Below are positions 8,285 to 16,475 of a stretch of 64,000 nucleotides of DNA, in pieces. This DNA comes from Streptomyces caeruleatus (GTDB taxonomy: Bacteria; Actinomycetota; Actinomycetes; Streptomycetales; Streptomycetaceae). The first letter of the stretch is position 1; the number at the start of each line of letters is the position of its first letter. The position numbers were made by a program, and so were the translations under genes. Below the pieces are notes generated by a model. That model did no database searches. It was not told where the DNA came from and worked only from the letters and a program-made list of their open reading frames with translations. The stretch covers positions 62,001 to 126,000 of the forward strand of contig NZ_KQ948943.1 in the NCBI RefSeq assembly GCF_001514235.1, written 5' to 3'.

Positions 8285-9322
8285 ATGCCCGCACGCCGCA
8301 AGGCCGCCGCCGTCGCCACCCTCGGCCTGACCCCGCTCGCCCTGACCGCCCTCGCCACCGCGCCCGCCTCCGCGCACGGTTCGATGGGCGATCCGGTCAG
8401 CCGGGTCTCGCAGTGTTACGCGGAGGGTCCGGAGAGCCCGAAGTCCGATGCGTGCAAGGCGGCGGTCGCGGCGGGCGGTACACAGGCCCTCTACGACTGG
8501 AACGGCATACGCATCGGCAACGCGGACGGCCGCCATCAGGAGCTGATCCCGGACGGCAAGCTGTGCAGCGCGAACAGCGAGGAGTTCAAGGGCCTCGACC
8601 TGGCCCGCGCCGACTGGCCGGCGACGAGCGTGAGCAGCGGGTCGTACACCTTCAAGTACCGCGTGACCGCCCCGCACAAGGGCACCTTCAAGGTCTACAT
8701 CACCAAGGCCGGATACGACCCGGCGAAGCCGCTGGCCTGGGACGACCTGGACCTGGCGAACCCAGTAGCGACGGCGACCGACCCGGCGGCCACGGGCGGC
8801 TTCTACACGTTCTCCGGCACGCTGCCCCAGCGCTCCGGCAAGCAGCTGCTGTACGCGGTCTGGCAGCGCTCGGACAGCCCGGAGGCCTTCTACTCCTGCT
8901 CGGACGTGGCGTTCGGCGGCTCTGACGCCGGCGGCTCGGGCAACGGCTCCGACAACACCGACGACCCCGGTTCCGGCTCCGGCTCCAGCGGCGAGGCGGC
9001 CGCCCCCGCCCCGAGTGCCTCCGCGCCCTCCGAGGAGCAGATCGAGGCCGGCGCCGACCAGTCGACGATCGAGCACCACGGCCACGGTGACCAGGACGCC
9101 GGTACGTCGGCGGAGCCGGTCGCGGCGGCCGAGGAGGAGGGGTCCGGGTCCGCCCCGGCCAACCGGCCGAAGGCGGCCGGCGCCACCGAGAACCTCGCCG
9201 AGACCGGCGGTGACAGCGGCACGGCGTATCTCGCGGTGGGCGGTGCGGCGACGCTCGCGCTCGGTTCGGCGGTCCTGTTCGCGTCGGTGCGCCGACGGGC
9301 GGCGGGCGGCGGACGCCGCTGA
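8285..9322 (+). CDS. Secreted AA10 lytic polysaccharide monooxygenase with sortase anchor
   Basis: The precursor is 345 aa. A signal peptide of about 30 residues ends ASA before HGSMG, so cleavage exposes the N-terminal His of the copper histidine brace. The second brace His is probably in GRHQEL near residue 83, and the domain ends near YSCSDVAF. A long Ser/Gly/Glu-rich linker follows, then LAETG near residue 304, a hydrophobic helix and a basic tail RRR. That tail is a classical sortase sorting signal, so the enzyme is expected on the cell wall rather than free. Substrate (chitin or cellulose) is undecided. The ATG at 8285 has GAGGAG upstream. Confidence 0.9.
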   Translation: MPARRKAAAVATLGLTPLALTALATAPASAHGSMGDPVSRVSQCYAEGPESPKSDACKAAVAAGGTQALYDWNGIRIGNADGRHQELIPDGKLCSANSEEFKGLDLARADWPATSVSSGSYTFKYRVTAPHKGTFKVYITKAGYDPAKPLAWDDLDLANPVATATDPAATGGFYTFSGTLPQRSGKQLLYAVWQRSDSPEAFYSCSDVAFGGSDAGGSGNGSDNTDDPGSGSGSSGEAAAPAPSASAPSEEQIEAGADQSTIEHHGHGDQDAGTSAEPVAAAEEEGSGSAPANRPKAAGATENLAETGGDSGTAYLAVGGAATLALGSAVLFASVRRRAAGGGRR

Positions 9323-9340
9323 CGCCGTTGGCGCAAGGCT

Positions 9341-9379
9341 CCGGGGTCTGACCGGCGGCTCAGGCCGGTCAGACCCCGG
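9341..9379. terminator. Strong bidirectional hairpin
   Basis: A perfect 16-bp stem (arms 9341-9356 and 9364-9379) with a 7-nt loop sits between the convergent LPMO and lipase genes. It is followed by a CT-rich tract with three CGCTCAGT-like units, ending at the lipase stop. It would terminate both transcripts. Confidence 0.8.
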
Positions 9380-9409
9380 TGGTGTTCAGTCGCTCAGTCA
9401 CTCAGTCGC

Positions 9410-10279
9410 TCAGCCGACCACGGACGCACAGGTGGTCGGCGTCGCCCGTGCCGGGTCGAGCGCGTTGGTCACCTCGTGGAAGGCGATCCGGTCGGTCAGG
9501 CCCAGGAGCGCGTGCTCGGACAGGTCGGCCGCGCACTTGTCCTGGATCAGGACGTTCTTCACGTCGGGCCCGTTCAGGAACTGGGTCCGCCAGGGCGTGA
9601 CCACCTCGTCGTACTTGGTGGCGATGACGGTGTAACGGACACCGGGGACGGTGTCGCCGCCCGCGTTGAGCTTGGTCATGAACTCGGATCCGACGACCTG
9701 CTGGGCGAGGGCGGGGGTGGCGGTGGTGAGAAGGTCCTCGGCGCCGGGGAAGTACGGCAGCAGGTTGGTGAGCCCCGCCAGGGTGGTGCCGTGGTTGTTG
9801 GGGGCGATACCGACGAGGGCGTTCACCTTGTCGGCGCCGCCGAGGAACTTGAGGTAGTAGCGAGGCATCATGCCGCCCTGCGAGTGACCGACGAGGTCGG
9901 CCTTCGCGGCGCCGGTGGCGGCGAGCACGGTGTCGATGTAGGTCGACAGCTGCCCTGCCGACTTGTCTATGGGGCCGAGGGCGTGGAAGAAGGGCACGCC
10001 CGGCAGTTGGCCGTAGTCGAGGGAGAAGACGCAGTAGCCGCGGTTCACCAGATAGGGCGCGAGGGCCAGCCAGTTGTCGACGGAGTTGGCGAAGGTGCCG
10101 TGCACGAGGACGACGGGGCGGGGGTGGGCGGCTGAGGGCTTGCAGGAGTAGTCGTTCCAGCCACTGTGCGAGGTCGTCGCCGCTTCGGCCGCCTGGGCGG
10201 TGGTGGCGGGGACGACGACGACCGCGGTGGTCAGCAGCAGCGCGGCCACGGGTCTGAGCGCTCGTTTCCAGGGCAGCAT
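9410..10279 (-). CDS. Secreted alpha/beta-hydrolase, triacylglycerol lipase type
   Basis: The product is 289 aa with a 30-residue signal peptide ending AQA. The mature enzyme has the oxyanion region PVVLVHGTFAN and the nucleophile elbow GHSQGG near residue 131. The acid is probably in KYDEVVTP and the His in SEHALLGL or AFHEV. Two or more Cys pairs (NDYSCKP, DKCAADL, TTCASVVG) suggest disulfides, as in secreted Streptomyces lipases. An SD GGAGATCACC precedes the ATG. Confidence 0.9.
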   Translation of the reverse strand: MLPWKRALRPVAALLLTTAVVVVPATTAQAAEAATTSHSGWNDYSCKPSAAHPRPVVLVHGTFANSVDNWLALAPYLVNRGYCVFSLDYGQLPGVPFFHALGPIDKSAGQLSTYIDTVLAATGAAKADLVGHSQGGMMPRYYLKFLGGADKVNALVGIAPNNHGTTLAGLTNLLPYFPGAEDLLTTATPALAQQVVGSEFMTKLNAGGDTVPGVRYTVIATKYDEVVTPWRTQFLNGPDVKNVLIQDKCAADLSEHALLGLTDRIAFHEVTNALDPARATPTTCASVVG

Positions 10280-10327
10280 CGGGTGATCTCCTTGCGGCTC
10301 AAGGGAGGTGCGACGGCCTTACGCCCT

Positions 10328-10341
10328 GTGATCCGGATCAC
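10328..10341. promoter_or_regulatory. Palindrome and promoter-like region upstream of lipase
   Basis: GTGATCCGGATCAC is a perfect 14-bp palindrome 50 bp upstream of the lipase start. Further upstream on the minus strand TTGACA (10358-10363) could be a -35 element, and CGTAACTT occurs twice about 29 bp apart. Regulator unknown. Confidence 0.4.
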
Positions 10342-10455
10342 GAGGATGCTGTTCACTTGTCAAGTTACGGGCGAGTAGTAGACGTGTGAAGTTACGCGTC
10401 AGTAAAAACTTCCAGTGATAGTCAAGAGCGGTTCACGAGCCATGACGAACCGTCA

Positions 10456-11466
10456 CTACGCGGCGAGCGACCCCGGCATCACCGCATGCGGCCCGAACTT
10501 CGCCCGCACGCGGTCCGCGACCTCCTCCAGGCGGCGGGCCTTCTCGTCGAGCGGGTCGAAGGTGAGCTGGTGGGAGGCCCGTTCGGCGGGGTCGAGCCCC
10601 TCGGCGCGCAGGGCCAGGGCACGCACGCGGGCGCGTTGGAGGCCGAGGGCCTCGTACATGCCGTACGCCACCCTGGTCAGCGCCACCGAGTGGGCCGTCG
10701 GCTCCTTCAGGGTGCGGCTGCGGGTTGTGGAGGCGGGGGTCCCCCCGCTCGAGCCTGTTCGAGAGTGGGGGAGGTCGGCGTAGCGGACGGTGAGGGTCAG
10801 GGTGCGGCAGACCTTGTCCAGGGCGCGCAGCCGGGCGCCCAGTTCGTCGGCGGCCGAGAGCAGGGCGCGGCGGTGCCGGTCGGGGTCCAGCTCGTCGCGG
10901 GTGAAGGGGCGTTCGGTGGCCAGCGAACGGGAGACGGCGTTCGGGACGACCCGGCCCCGGTCGATTCCGTTCGCCTTCTCGCGCAGCTCACGCCCGGCCT
11001 TCGCGCCGACCAGCCGCTGGAGCGTGGACAGCGGCGCGGCGGCGACCAGGCCGAGGGTGTCGAGGCCGTACTCGCACAGGGTGCGGGCGGTCGCGGCGCC
11101 GACGCCGGGCAGCGCGGCGACGGGCTGGTCGGCGAGGAACTCCGCGATGGCGTCCGGTCCCTCGGGGACGGCGCAGGTCACCCCGGGCCGGGCGCCCCGC
11201 AGTGCCACGCGGGCCAGCATCGGGCCCGGCCCGGCGCCGATCGCGCAGTCGATGCCGTGGTGGGCGAGGGCCCGCACCCGGATCACCGACGCCAGTTCGA
11301 GCGCGTCGCGCCCGAAGTACCGCTCGGCGCCCCGCAGATCGGCCAGCGCCCCGTCGGGCGGCAGGGCCTCGACGACCGGCGTGAAGTCCTCCAGCAGTCC
11401 GAGCAGCCCGGGCAGGGCCGCCTCGTTTGTCGGCGGCAGCTGGAAACGTACGCAGAGGATGGTCAT
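10456..11466 (-). CDS. ImuB-like Y-family DNA polymerase homologue, probably catalytically dead
   Basis: The 336-aa protein has Y-family architecture: palm/fingers, the HhH thumb segment PVAALPGVGAATARTL, and a little-finger domain. Active Pol IV has DxD in the first strand and SxDE in the palm. Here the first strand reads TILCVRFQLPP, and the second motif reads PPDGALADLRG, so the DxD pair and the Glu are missing. This is the pattern of ImuB accessory proteins. QLTFD near the C-terminus may bind the beta clamp. The gene starts by ATGA overlap with dnaE2. In-frame bases 10735-10773 are a palindromic repeat insertion, adding about 13 residues. Confidence 0.8.
   Translation of the reverse strand: MTILCVRFQLPPTNEAALPGLLGLLEDFTPVVEALPPDGALADLRGAERYFGRDALELASVIRVRALAHHGIDCAIGAGPGPMLARVALRGARPGVTCAVPEGPDAIAEFLADQPVAALPGVGAATARTLCEYGLDTLGLVAAAPLSTLQRLVGAKAGRELREKANGIDRGRVVPNAVSRSLATERPFTRDELDPDRHRRALLSAADELGARLRALDKVCRTLTLTVRYADLPHSRTGSSGGTPASTTRSRTLKEPTAHSVALTRVAYGMYEALGLQRARVRALALRAEGLDPAERASHQLTFDPLDEKARRLEEVADRVRAKFGPHAVMPGSLAA
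10735..10773. repeat. Palindromic repeat inserted in frame in the ImuB-like gene
   Basis: The segment has the form GGGGGTCCCCCC, GCTCGAGCC, short loop, GTTCGAGAGTGGGGGAG. It matches 6878-6927 inside the MITE-like element. In the gene it encodes a Ser/Gly/Thr-rich loop (PHSRTGSSGGTPAS). Confidence 0.7.
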
Positions 11467-14400
11467 CCCGCACTCCCCGGACTCTGGTGCCACAACTTCC
11501 GTACCTGTGAGGGCTCTTGACCCGCCGGCCGCAGATCGGCCCACGGGTGCATCTCGTATCCGGTCGGCAGGTGGATGCGCCGGCCGTGCGTCGGATCGTC
11601 TGCGTCCCCCTCCGCCACGGGCTCCGCCAGCCGCGCCGCCACCACGTCGAGGCCGCCCTCGGCGCGCAGCTCGACCAGCTCGGCGAGGTTCCAGGCGGCG
11701 GAGCCCACCACACTCAGGCTGCGCGGCCCCCGCCGCTGCACGACCCCGCGCACCAGCAGCAGCCAGGAGTGGAAGACGGTGTGGGCGCACGCGTCGTGCG
11801 AGTCGTCGAAGAACGCGAGGTCCACCAGGCCCGTCCCGTCGTCCAGCGTGCTGAAGATGACCCGCTTGCCGGACCGGATCGGCGGCGTCTGGGTGGCCGC
11901 CTTGGCCCCCGCGACCAGCACGGTCTCGCCGTGCCGGGCCTCGCGCAGCCGCCGCGCGCTGACCACGCCCAGCTCGTCCAGGAACTCCCGGTGGTCGTCC
12001 ATCAGATTGCGCGAGGCGTCCATCGACAGCACCCCCAGCTCGGCACTGAGCCGCTCCTGCGAACTGAGGTCGGGCAGCCCGGCCGCGGCTGTCTTCCGCC
12101 CGCCGCTCAGCGGGAGTTGCCCCCCGCCGCCGCCCTTGCCCCGGGCTCCCCGGTGCAGCTCGGTCAGATGCAGTTGCAGATCACGCCGGTTGGCCCCGAA
12201 GGCGTCCAACGCGCCGACCTGTGCGAGCCGTTGGGCCAGCGGACGACTGGGCCGTCCGCGCTCCCAGAAGTCGAGCAGCGAGGCGTACGGCTGCCCGTCC
12301 GCGATCCGCGCCGCCTCGGCCTCACTGATGCCGTACACGTCGGAGAGGGCGAGCCGCAGCCCCCAGACGGCCCCCGACCCCCCTGATTCAGACACCAGTT
12401 CGATACGGTGTGCGACTCCCGACACGTTCACGTCCAACGGCAGGATCGGCACCCCGCGCCGCCGCGCGTCCGCCAGCAGCAGCCGCTTCGGATACATCCC
12501 GGGGTCGTGGGTGAGCAGCCCCGCGTAGAAGGCGGCCGGGTGATGGGCCTTCAGCCAGGCCGACTGATAGGTCGGCACCGCGAAGGCGACCGCGTGCGCC
12601 TTGCAGAAGCCGTACGACCCGAAGGCCTCGACGATCTCCCAGGTCCGCCGGACGGTCTCCGCGTCGTACCCACGCGCCGCCGCGTGCTGCGCGAACCACA
12701 CCTGGATCCGCCCCTGCGACTCGGGATCCGACAGCCCCCGCCGCACCCGGTCCGCCTCGTCCCGTCCGCACCCGGTCATGATGTGCACGATGTCGATGAT
12801 CTGCTCGTGGAAGACGACGACCCCGTACGTCTCCCGCAGCGGCCCCTGAAGATCCTTGTGCGGATAACGCACCGGCGCCCGTCCGTGCCGCGCCTCGATG
12901 AACGGCCGCACCATGTCGGCGGCGACAGGGCCGGGCCGGAAGAGCGAGATGTCGACGACGAGATCATGGAAGGTGGCCGGCTGAAGCCGCCCGACCAGGT
13001 CCCGCTGCCCGGGCGACTCGATCTGGAAGCAGCCCAGGGTCTCGGCGGAACGAATGAGCCGGTACGTCTCCGGGTCGCCGTCCCCCCGCTCGAAGTCGAG
13101 CGCGTCCAGGTCGATCCGCTCCCCCGCGACCCGCTCCACCTCCGCGACCGCGTGCGCCATCGCCGACTGCATCCGCACGCCCAGCACATCGAGCTTGAGC
13201 AGCCCGAGGTCCTCGACGTCGTCCTTGTCGAACTGCGACATGGGCAAGCCCTCGCCGCTGGTCGGCATGACGGGCGTACGGGACAACAGGGAGGCGTCGG
13301 ACAGCAGCACCCCGCACGGATGCATGGCGATCCCCCGCGGAAGGGCGTCGAGCGCCTCGACCAGCTCCCACAGCTTTCCGTACTTCTCCCGCTCCCCCGC
13401 CAGCTGCCTGAGCTCGGGCAGCTCGTCCAGGGCCGCCCGGGCGTCCCGCGCCCGGATGTGCGGGAAGGACTTGGCGACGCGGTCGATGTCCGCCGGGTCC
13501 ATGGACAGGGCCGCGCCCACGTCCCGGATCGCATGCCGTACCCGATAGGTCTCCGGCATCGAGACGGTCGCGACCCGCTCACTCCCGAACCGGTCGATGA
13601 TCGCGCGATAGACCTCCAGCCGCCGCGCGGACTCCACATCGACGTCGATGTCGGGCAGCACCAGTCGCCGCTTGGACAGAAAGCGCTCCATCAGCAGCCC
13701 GTGCTCCACGGGATCGGCGTGCGCGATACCGAGCAGATGATTGACGAGCGACCCCGCACCGGACCCACGGGCGGCCACCCGAATCCCCATCTTCCGCACA
13801 TCGTCGACAACCTGAGCAACCGTCAGGAAATAGGACGCGAACCCGTGATGGGCGATGATGTCCAGCTCCTGGTGCATCCGCTCCCAGTACTCCCGACGCC
13901 CGTCATAGCCGCGCCGCACCATGCCCGCCACCGCCCGCGAGGCGAGCGCCCGCTGGGCGGTGCGCTGCCCGGCCCCGACGAGATACGGCTCGGGGAAGTG
14001 GACGGTGCCGATACCGAGATCGTCCTCGGGATCGACGAGACACTCGGCGGCGGTGGCCCCGGTCTGCTCCAGCAGCCGGTACGCGGCATCACGCCGAAAG
14101 CCCGCGGCCTCGACGACCCGCTCGGCGACCCGCGCCATCTCCCCCGCGCCCTTGAGCCAGGCCTCACCGGAGTCCAGCTCCTTGGTGGAGTGGACGGGCA
14201 CGAGCCGCCGCGCGGCGTCCAGCACATCGGCGACCGGCCCCAGCCCGGGATCCGCGTACCGCACGGCGTTGCTCAGCACCGGCCGCACCCGCTGCTCGGC
14301 GGCGAAGCCCACGGTACGGGCGGCCAGCCGCAGCGACCCCGGTCCGGTGCCCTGACGCCCGTGCCATACGGCCTCCAGCCGCAGGGAGTCGCCGTAGATC

Positions 14401-14930
14401 TCCCGCCAGGGCCCAAGCAGCCGGGCCGCCCGGTCAGGACGCCCGGCGGCCAGCGCCCGCCCCACATCGGACTCGACACCGAGCAGGACGATCAGCCCGT
14501 CCCCCCGATTGTCCCCCCGAGGCAGCAGCGGCGGCCCTTCACCAGCATGCGCGGCCGAAACGGCCCGGCACAGATCGGCCCACCCCCTCCCTCCGTCCCG
14601 GGCGAGAAAGGTGACCCGAGGCGCCGACTCGTCGACAAAGGCGCCGCCCCGCACAGGAGCCCGCCGCCGCCCCGCCCCCGAGCCCCCGGACGCGAACTCC
14701 TCCACGGCCAGCTCCACACCGAACAGCGGCCGCACCCCCGCCGCCGCACAGGCCTTGGCGAACCGAACCGCACCCCCGAGCGAGTCCCGATCAGTAAGGG
14801 CCAGGGCATCCATCCCCCGCTCGGAGGCACGCTCGGCCAGCCGCTCCGGGTGCGAGGCGCCGTACCGCAGGGAGAACCCGGAGACGGTGTGCAGATGCGC
14901 GAACCCCGACACACGCACCTCCCGACTCAC
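11463..14930 (-). CDS. dnaE2: Error-prone DNA polymerase III alpha subunit DnaE2
   Basis: This is a 1155-aa C-family polymerase. The PHP domain comes first (FAHLHTVSGFSLRYG), the palm has the catalytic PDIDVDVE near residue 425, then the fingers, the HhH segment ANRRDLQLHLTEL and an OB fold ending near residue 1110. The short C-terminus fits DnaE2, not replicative DnaE1. DnaE2 performs damage-induced translesion synthesis together with ImuB in mycobacteria. The stop overlaps the ImuB-like start (ATGA). A GTG at 14912 with GGGAGG five bases upstream is an alternative start. Two SOS-box-like sites lie upstream. Confidence 0.93.
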   Translation of the reverse strand: MSREVRVSGFAHLHTVSGFSLRYGASHPERLAERASERGMDALALTDRDSLGGAVRFAKACAAAGVRPLFGVELAVEEFASGGSGAGRRRAPVRGGAFVDESAPRVTFLARDGGRGWADLCRAVSAAHAGEGPPLLPRGDNRGDGLIVLLGVESDVGRALAAGRPDRAARLLGPWREIYGDSLRLEAVWHGRQGTGPGSLRLAARTVGFAAEQRVRPVLSNAVRYADPGLGPVADVLDAARRLVPVHSTKELDSGEAWLKGAGEMARVAERVVEAAGFRRDAAYRLLEQTGATAAECLVDPEDDLGIGTVHFPEPYLVGAGQRTAQRALASRAVAGMVRRGYDGRREYWERMHQELDIIAHHGFASYFLTVAQVVDDVRKMGIRVAARGSGAGSLVNHLLGIAHADPVEHGLLMERFLSKRRLVLPDIDVDVESARRLEVYRAIIDRFGSERVATVSMPETYRVRHAIRDVGAALSMDPADIDRVAKSFPHIRARDARAALDELPELRQLAGEREKYGKLWELVEALDALPRGIAMHPCGVLLSDASLLSRTPVMPTSGEGLPMSQFDKDDVEDLGLLKLDVLGVRMQSAMAHAVAEVERVAGERIDLDALDFERGDGDPETYRLIRSAETLGCFQIESPGQRDLVGRLQPATFHDLVVDISLFRPGPVAADMVRPFIEARHGRAPVRYPHKDLQGPLRETYGVVVFHEQIIDIVHIMTGCGRDEADRVRRGLSDPESQGRIQVWFAQHAAARGYDAETVRRTWEIVEAFGSYGFCKAHAVAFAVPTYQSAWLKAHHPAAFYAGLLTHDPGMYPKRLLLADARRRGVPILPLDVNVSGVAHRIELVSESGGSGAVWGLRLALSDVYGISEAEAARIADGQPYASLLDFWERGRPSRPLAQRLAQVGALDAFGANRRDLQLHLTELHRGARGKGGGGGQLPLSGGRKTAAAGLPDLSSQERLSAELGVLSMDASRNLMDDHREFLDELGVVSARRLREARHGETVLVAGAKAATQTPPIRSGKRVIFSTLDDGTGLVDLAFFDDSHDACAHTVFHSWLLLVRGVVQRRGPRSLSVVGSAAWNLAELVELRAEGGLDVVAARLAEPVAEGDADDPTHGRRIHLPTGYEMHPWADLRPAGQEPSQVRKLWHQSPGSAG

Positions 14931-14959
14931 ACTCCCGAGACCCGGCCGGACACCAAATC

Positions 14960-14975
14960 TCGAACATCAGTTCCC
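14960..14975. promoter_or_regulatory. LexA SOS-box-like site 1
   Basis: TCGAACATCAGTTCCC matches 10 of 12 fixed positions of the actinobacterial LexA consensus TCGAAC-N4-GTTCGA. It lies 30 bp upstream of the dnaE2 start. Confidence 0.65.
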
Positions 14976-15016
14976 AATGCCCCCACCCCCACCATAGACC
15001 ATCCCGGGACCGTTTC

Positions 15017-15032
15017 TCGAACATCCGTACGA
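15017..15032. promoter_or_regulatory. LexA SOS-box-like site 2
   Basis: TCGAACATCCGTACGA matches 11 of 12 fixed positions of TCGAAC-N4-GTTCGA. It sits between dnaE2 and the divergent membrane protein and could control either. Confidence 0.7.
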
Positions 15033-15089
15033 CATCCATTCGGCCGCCTCCCACCTGCGCAAACGCCCCGAGCCCCCGACCGTGGGGGC

Positions 15090-16121
15090 ATGTCCCCCAG
15101 CCCCTTCCGCGCCGAAGTGAAGGACGCCGTCACCCCCCGGGCCACCCTGCTCGTGACCGGCGTGGTCGCCCTCGCCCTGCTCTTCATCGCCTCCTACGTG
15201 GGCGCCCTCCACGACCCGAAGCCCAGGAACGTCCCCTTCGGCGTCGTGGCCCCCGAGGTGGCCGCCCGGCAAACGGTGGACCGGCTGGAAGGCCTGCCCG
15301 GCGACCCCCTGTCTCCCCGCACGGTGCCCGACGAGAAAACAGCCCGCCACCAGATCCTGAACCGCGACATCGACGGCGCCCTCCTCATCAACCCCACCGG
15401 CACCACCGACACCCTCCTGGTGGCCACCGGAGGCGGCAGAGTCCTGGCCGTCACCCTGGAAAATCTCCTCGCCACCCTGGAGAGATCCGAGGCCCGCACC
15501 CTGCGCACCCTCGACGTGGCCCCCGCCGACCCGCACGACGCCAACGGCCTCACGTCCTTCTACGTGACCGTCGGCTGGTGCGTAGGGGGCTACCTCTGCG
15601 CATCGATCATGACGATCAGCTCGGGCGCCGGCCGCCCCACCCCGAGACGCTCACTGATCCGCCTCATCGCCATGGCCGCGGTCGCCCTCGTAGCCGGACT
15701 GGGCGGCGCCCTCATCGTCGGCCCCGTCCTCGGCGCACTCCCCGGCAGCATCGCCGCCCTCTGGGGCGTGGGCGCCCTGATCACCTTCGCGGTAGGCGCC
15801 GCCACCCTCGCCTTCCAGGCCGTCTTCGGCCTGGCCGGCATCGGCCTGGTCATCCTGATCGTCGTCATCCTGGGCAACCCCAGCGCGGGCGGCGCCCTCC
15901 CGCCCCCACTGCTCCCCCCGTTCTGGCGAGACCTCGGCCCGGCCCTGCCCCCGGGCGCGGGCACCTGGACCACCCGCTCGATCGCCTACTTCAGGGGCAA
16001 CGACACAACCCCTTCCCTCCTGGTCCTCTCGGCCTGGGCGGCAGCGGGCACAGCCGTCACCCTCCTGGCAGCGATGGTGCGCGGCAAGGACCCAGGCCAG
16101 ACGCCGACTGCGGGTCCGTAG
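15090..16121 (+). CDS. YhgE/Pip-like (ABC-2 type) membrane protein
   Basis: The protein has 343 residues. One TM helix near residues 20-38 is followed by an extracytoplasmic domain of about 140 residues and then a cluster of about five helices. This is the layout of YhgE/Pip and DUF3533 proteins (ABC-2 membrane superfamily). No ATPase partner is adjacent. The start ATG at 15090 follows a G-rich stretch. A dispersed repeat begins at its stop codon. Confidence 0.75.
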   Translation: MSPSPFRAEVKDAVTPRATLLVTGVVALALLFIASYVGALHDPKPRNVPFGVVAPEVAARQTVDRLEGLPGDPLSPRTVPDEKTARHQILNRDIDGALLINPTGTTDTLLVATGGGRVLAVTLENLLATLERSEARTLRTLDVAPADPHDANGLTSFYVTVGWCVGGYLCASIMTISSGAGRPTPRRSLIRLIAMAAVALVAGLGGALIVGPVLGALPGSIAALWGVGALITFAVGAATLAFQAVFGLAGIGLVILIVVILGNPSAGGALPPPLLPPFWRDLGPALPPGAGTWTTRSIAYFRGNDTTPSLLVLSAWAAAGTAVTLLAAMVRGKDPGQTPTAGP

Positions 16122-16185
16122 TGGCTGGTCGCGCCCGCGCGGCGGAGCCGCACATCGATACAGCCCCGCGCCCCTGGGGAGTTGC
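16118..16185 (+). repeat. Dispersed 3'-end repeat, copy A
   Basis: This 68-bp unit contains CGGCGGAGCCGCACATCGAT and CAGCCCCGCGCCCCTGGGG. It is about 90 percent identical by eye to the reverse complement of 58990-59055. It starts on the stop codon of the upstream gene. Confidence 0.75.
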
Positions 16186-16475
16186 ACTGGGCCGCGCCGA
16201 GACGCACTCGCAGCCGCCCACGGCGAGCAGGGGACGTGTCGGGGGGTGTCCGCCCGCAGCGGCGGGCGTCAACGCAGAGCACATCCAGAGCCAACCGAGC
16301 CGCCCGACCGAGGACGGACACCCCCCGGCGCGGCCCCGACCCACAACGCACCGAACCGCGCTACGCGAACCCCCACCCACCGCAACGGGCCGCCGCAGGC
16401 CCCCGCCCACACACACGAAAAGCCCCGCCCCCCAACACAAGGGGCGGGACTTCACGGCAAGCAGCCGACGAACCG
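16186..16475. other. Intergenic, no gene seen
   Basis: Pro/Arg-coding-looking GC-rich sequence without a credible start, SD or third-position bias. A hairpin terminator for the downstream minus-strand protease lies at 16421-16452 (AGCCCCGCCCC / GGGGCGGGACT). Confidence 0.5.
16421..16452 (-). terminator. Hairpin downstream of protease gene
   Basis: An 11-bp stem with one G-U-type mismatch and an AACACAA-containing loop, 24 bp past the protease stop codon. Confidence 0.6.

Noticed and set aside
9385..9412. CGCTCAGT-like triple repeat as CRISPR or integration site
   Set aside because: Units are 8 bp without spacers, more likely slippage beside a terminator.
10456..11466. Annotation as active DNA polymerase IV (DinB)
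   Set aside because: Motif I DxD and the Glu of SxDE are absent by eye; ImuB-like fits better.
12408..15089. Long plus-strand ORF antisense to dnaE2
   Set aside because: It is a shadow of dnaE2; only the part from 15090 has protein-like hydrophobic pattern and a start.
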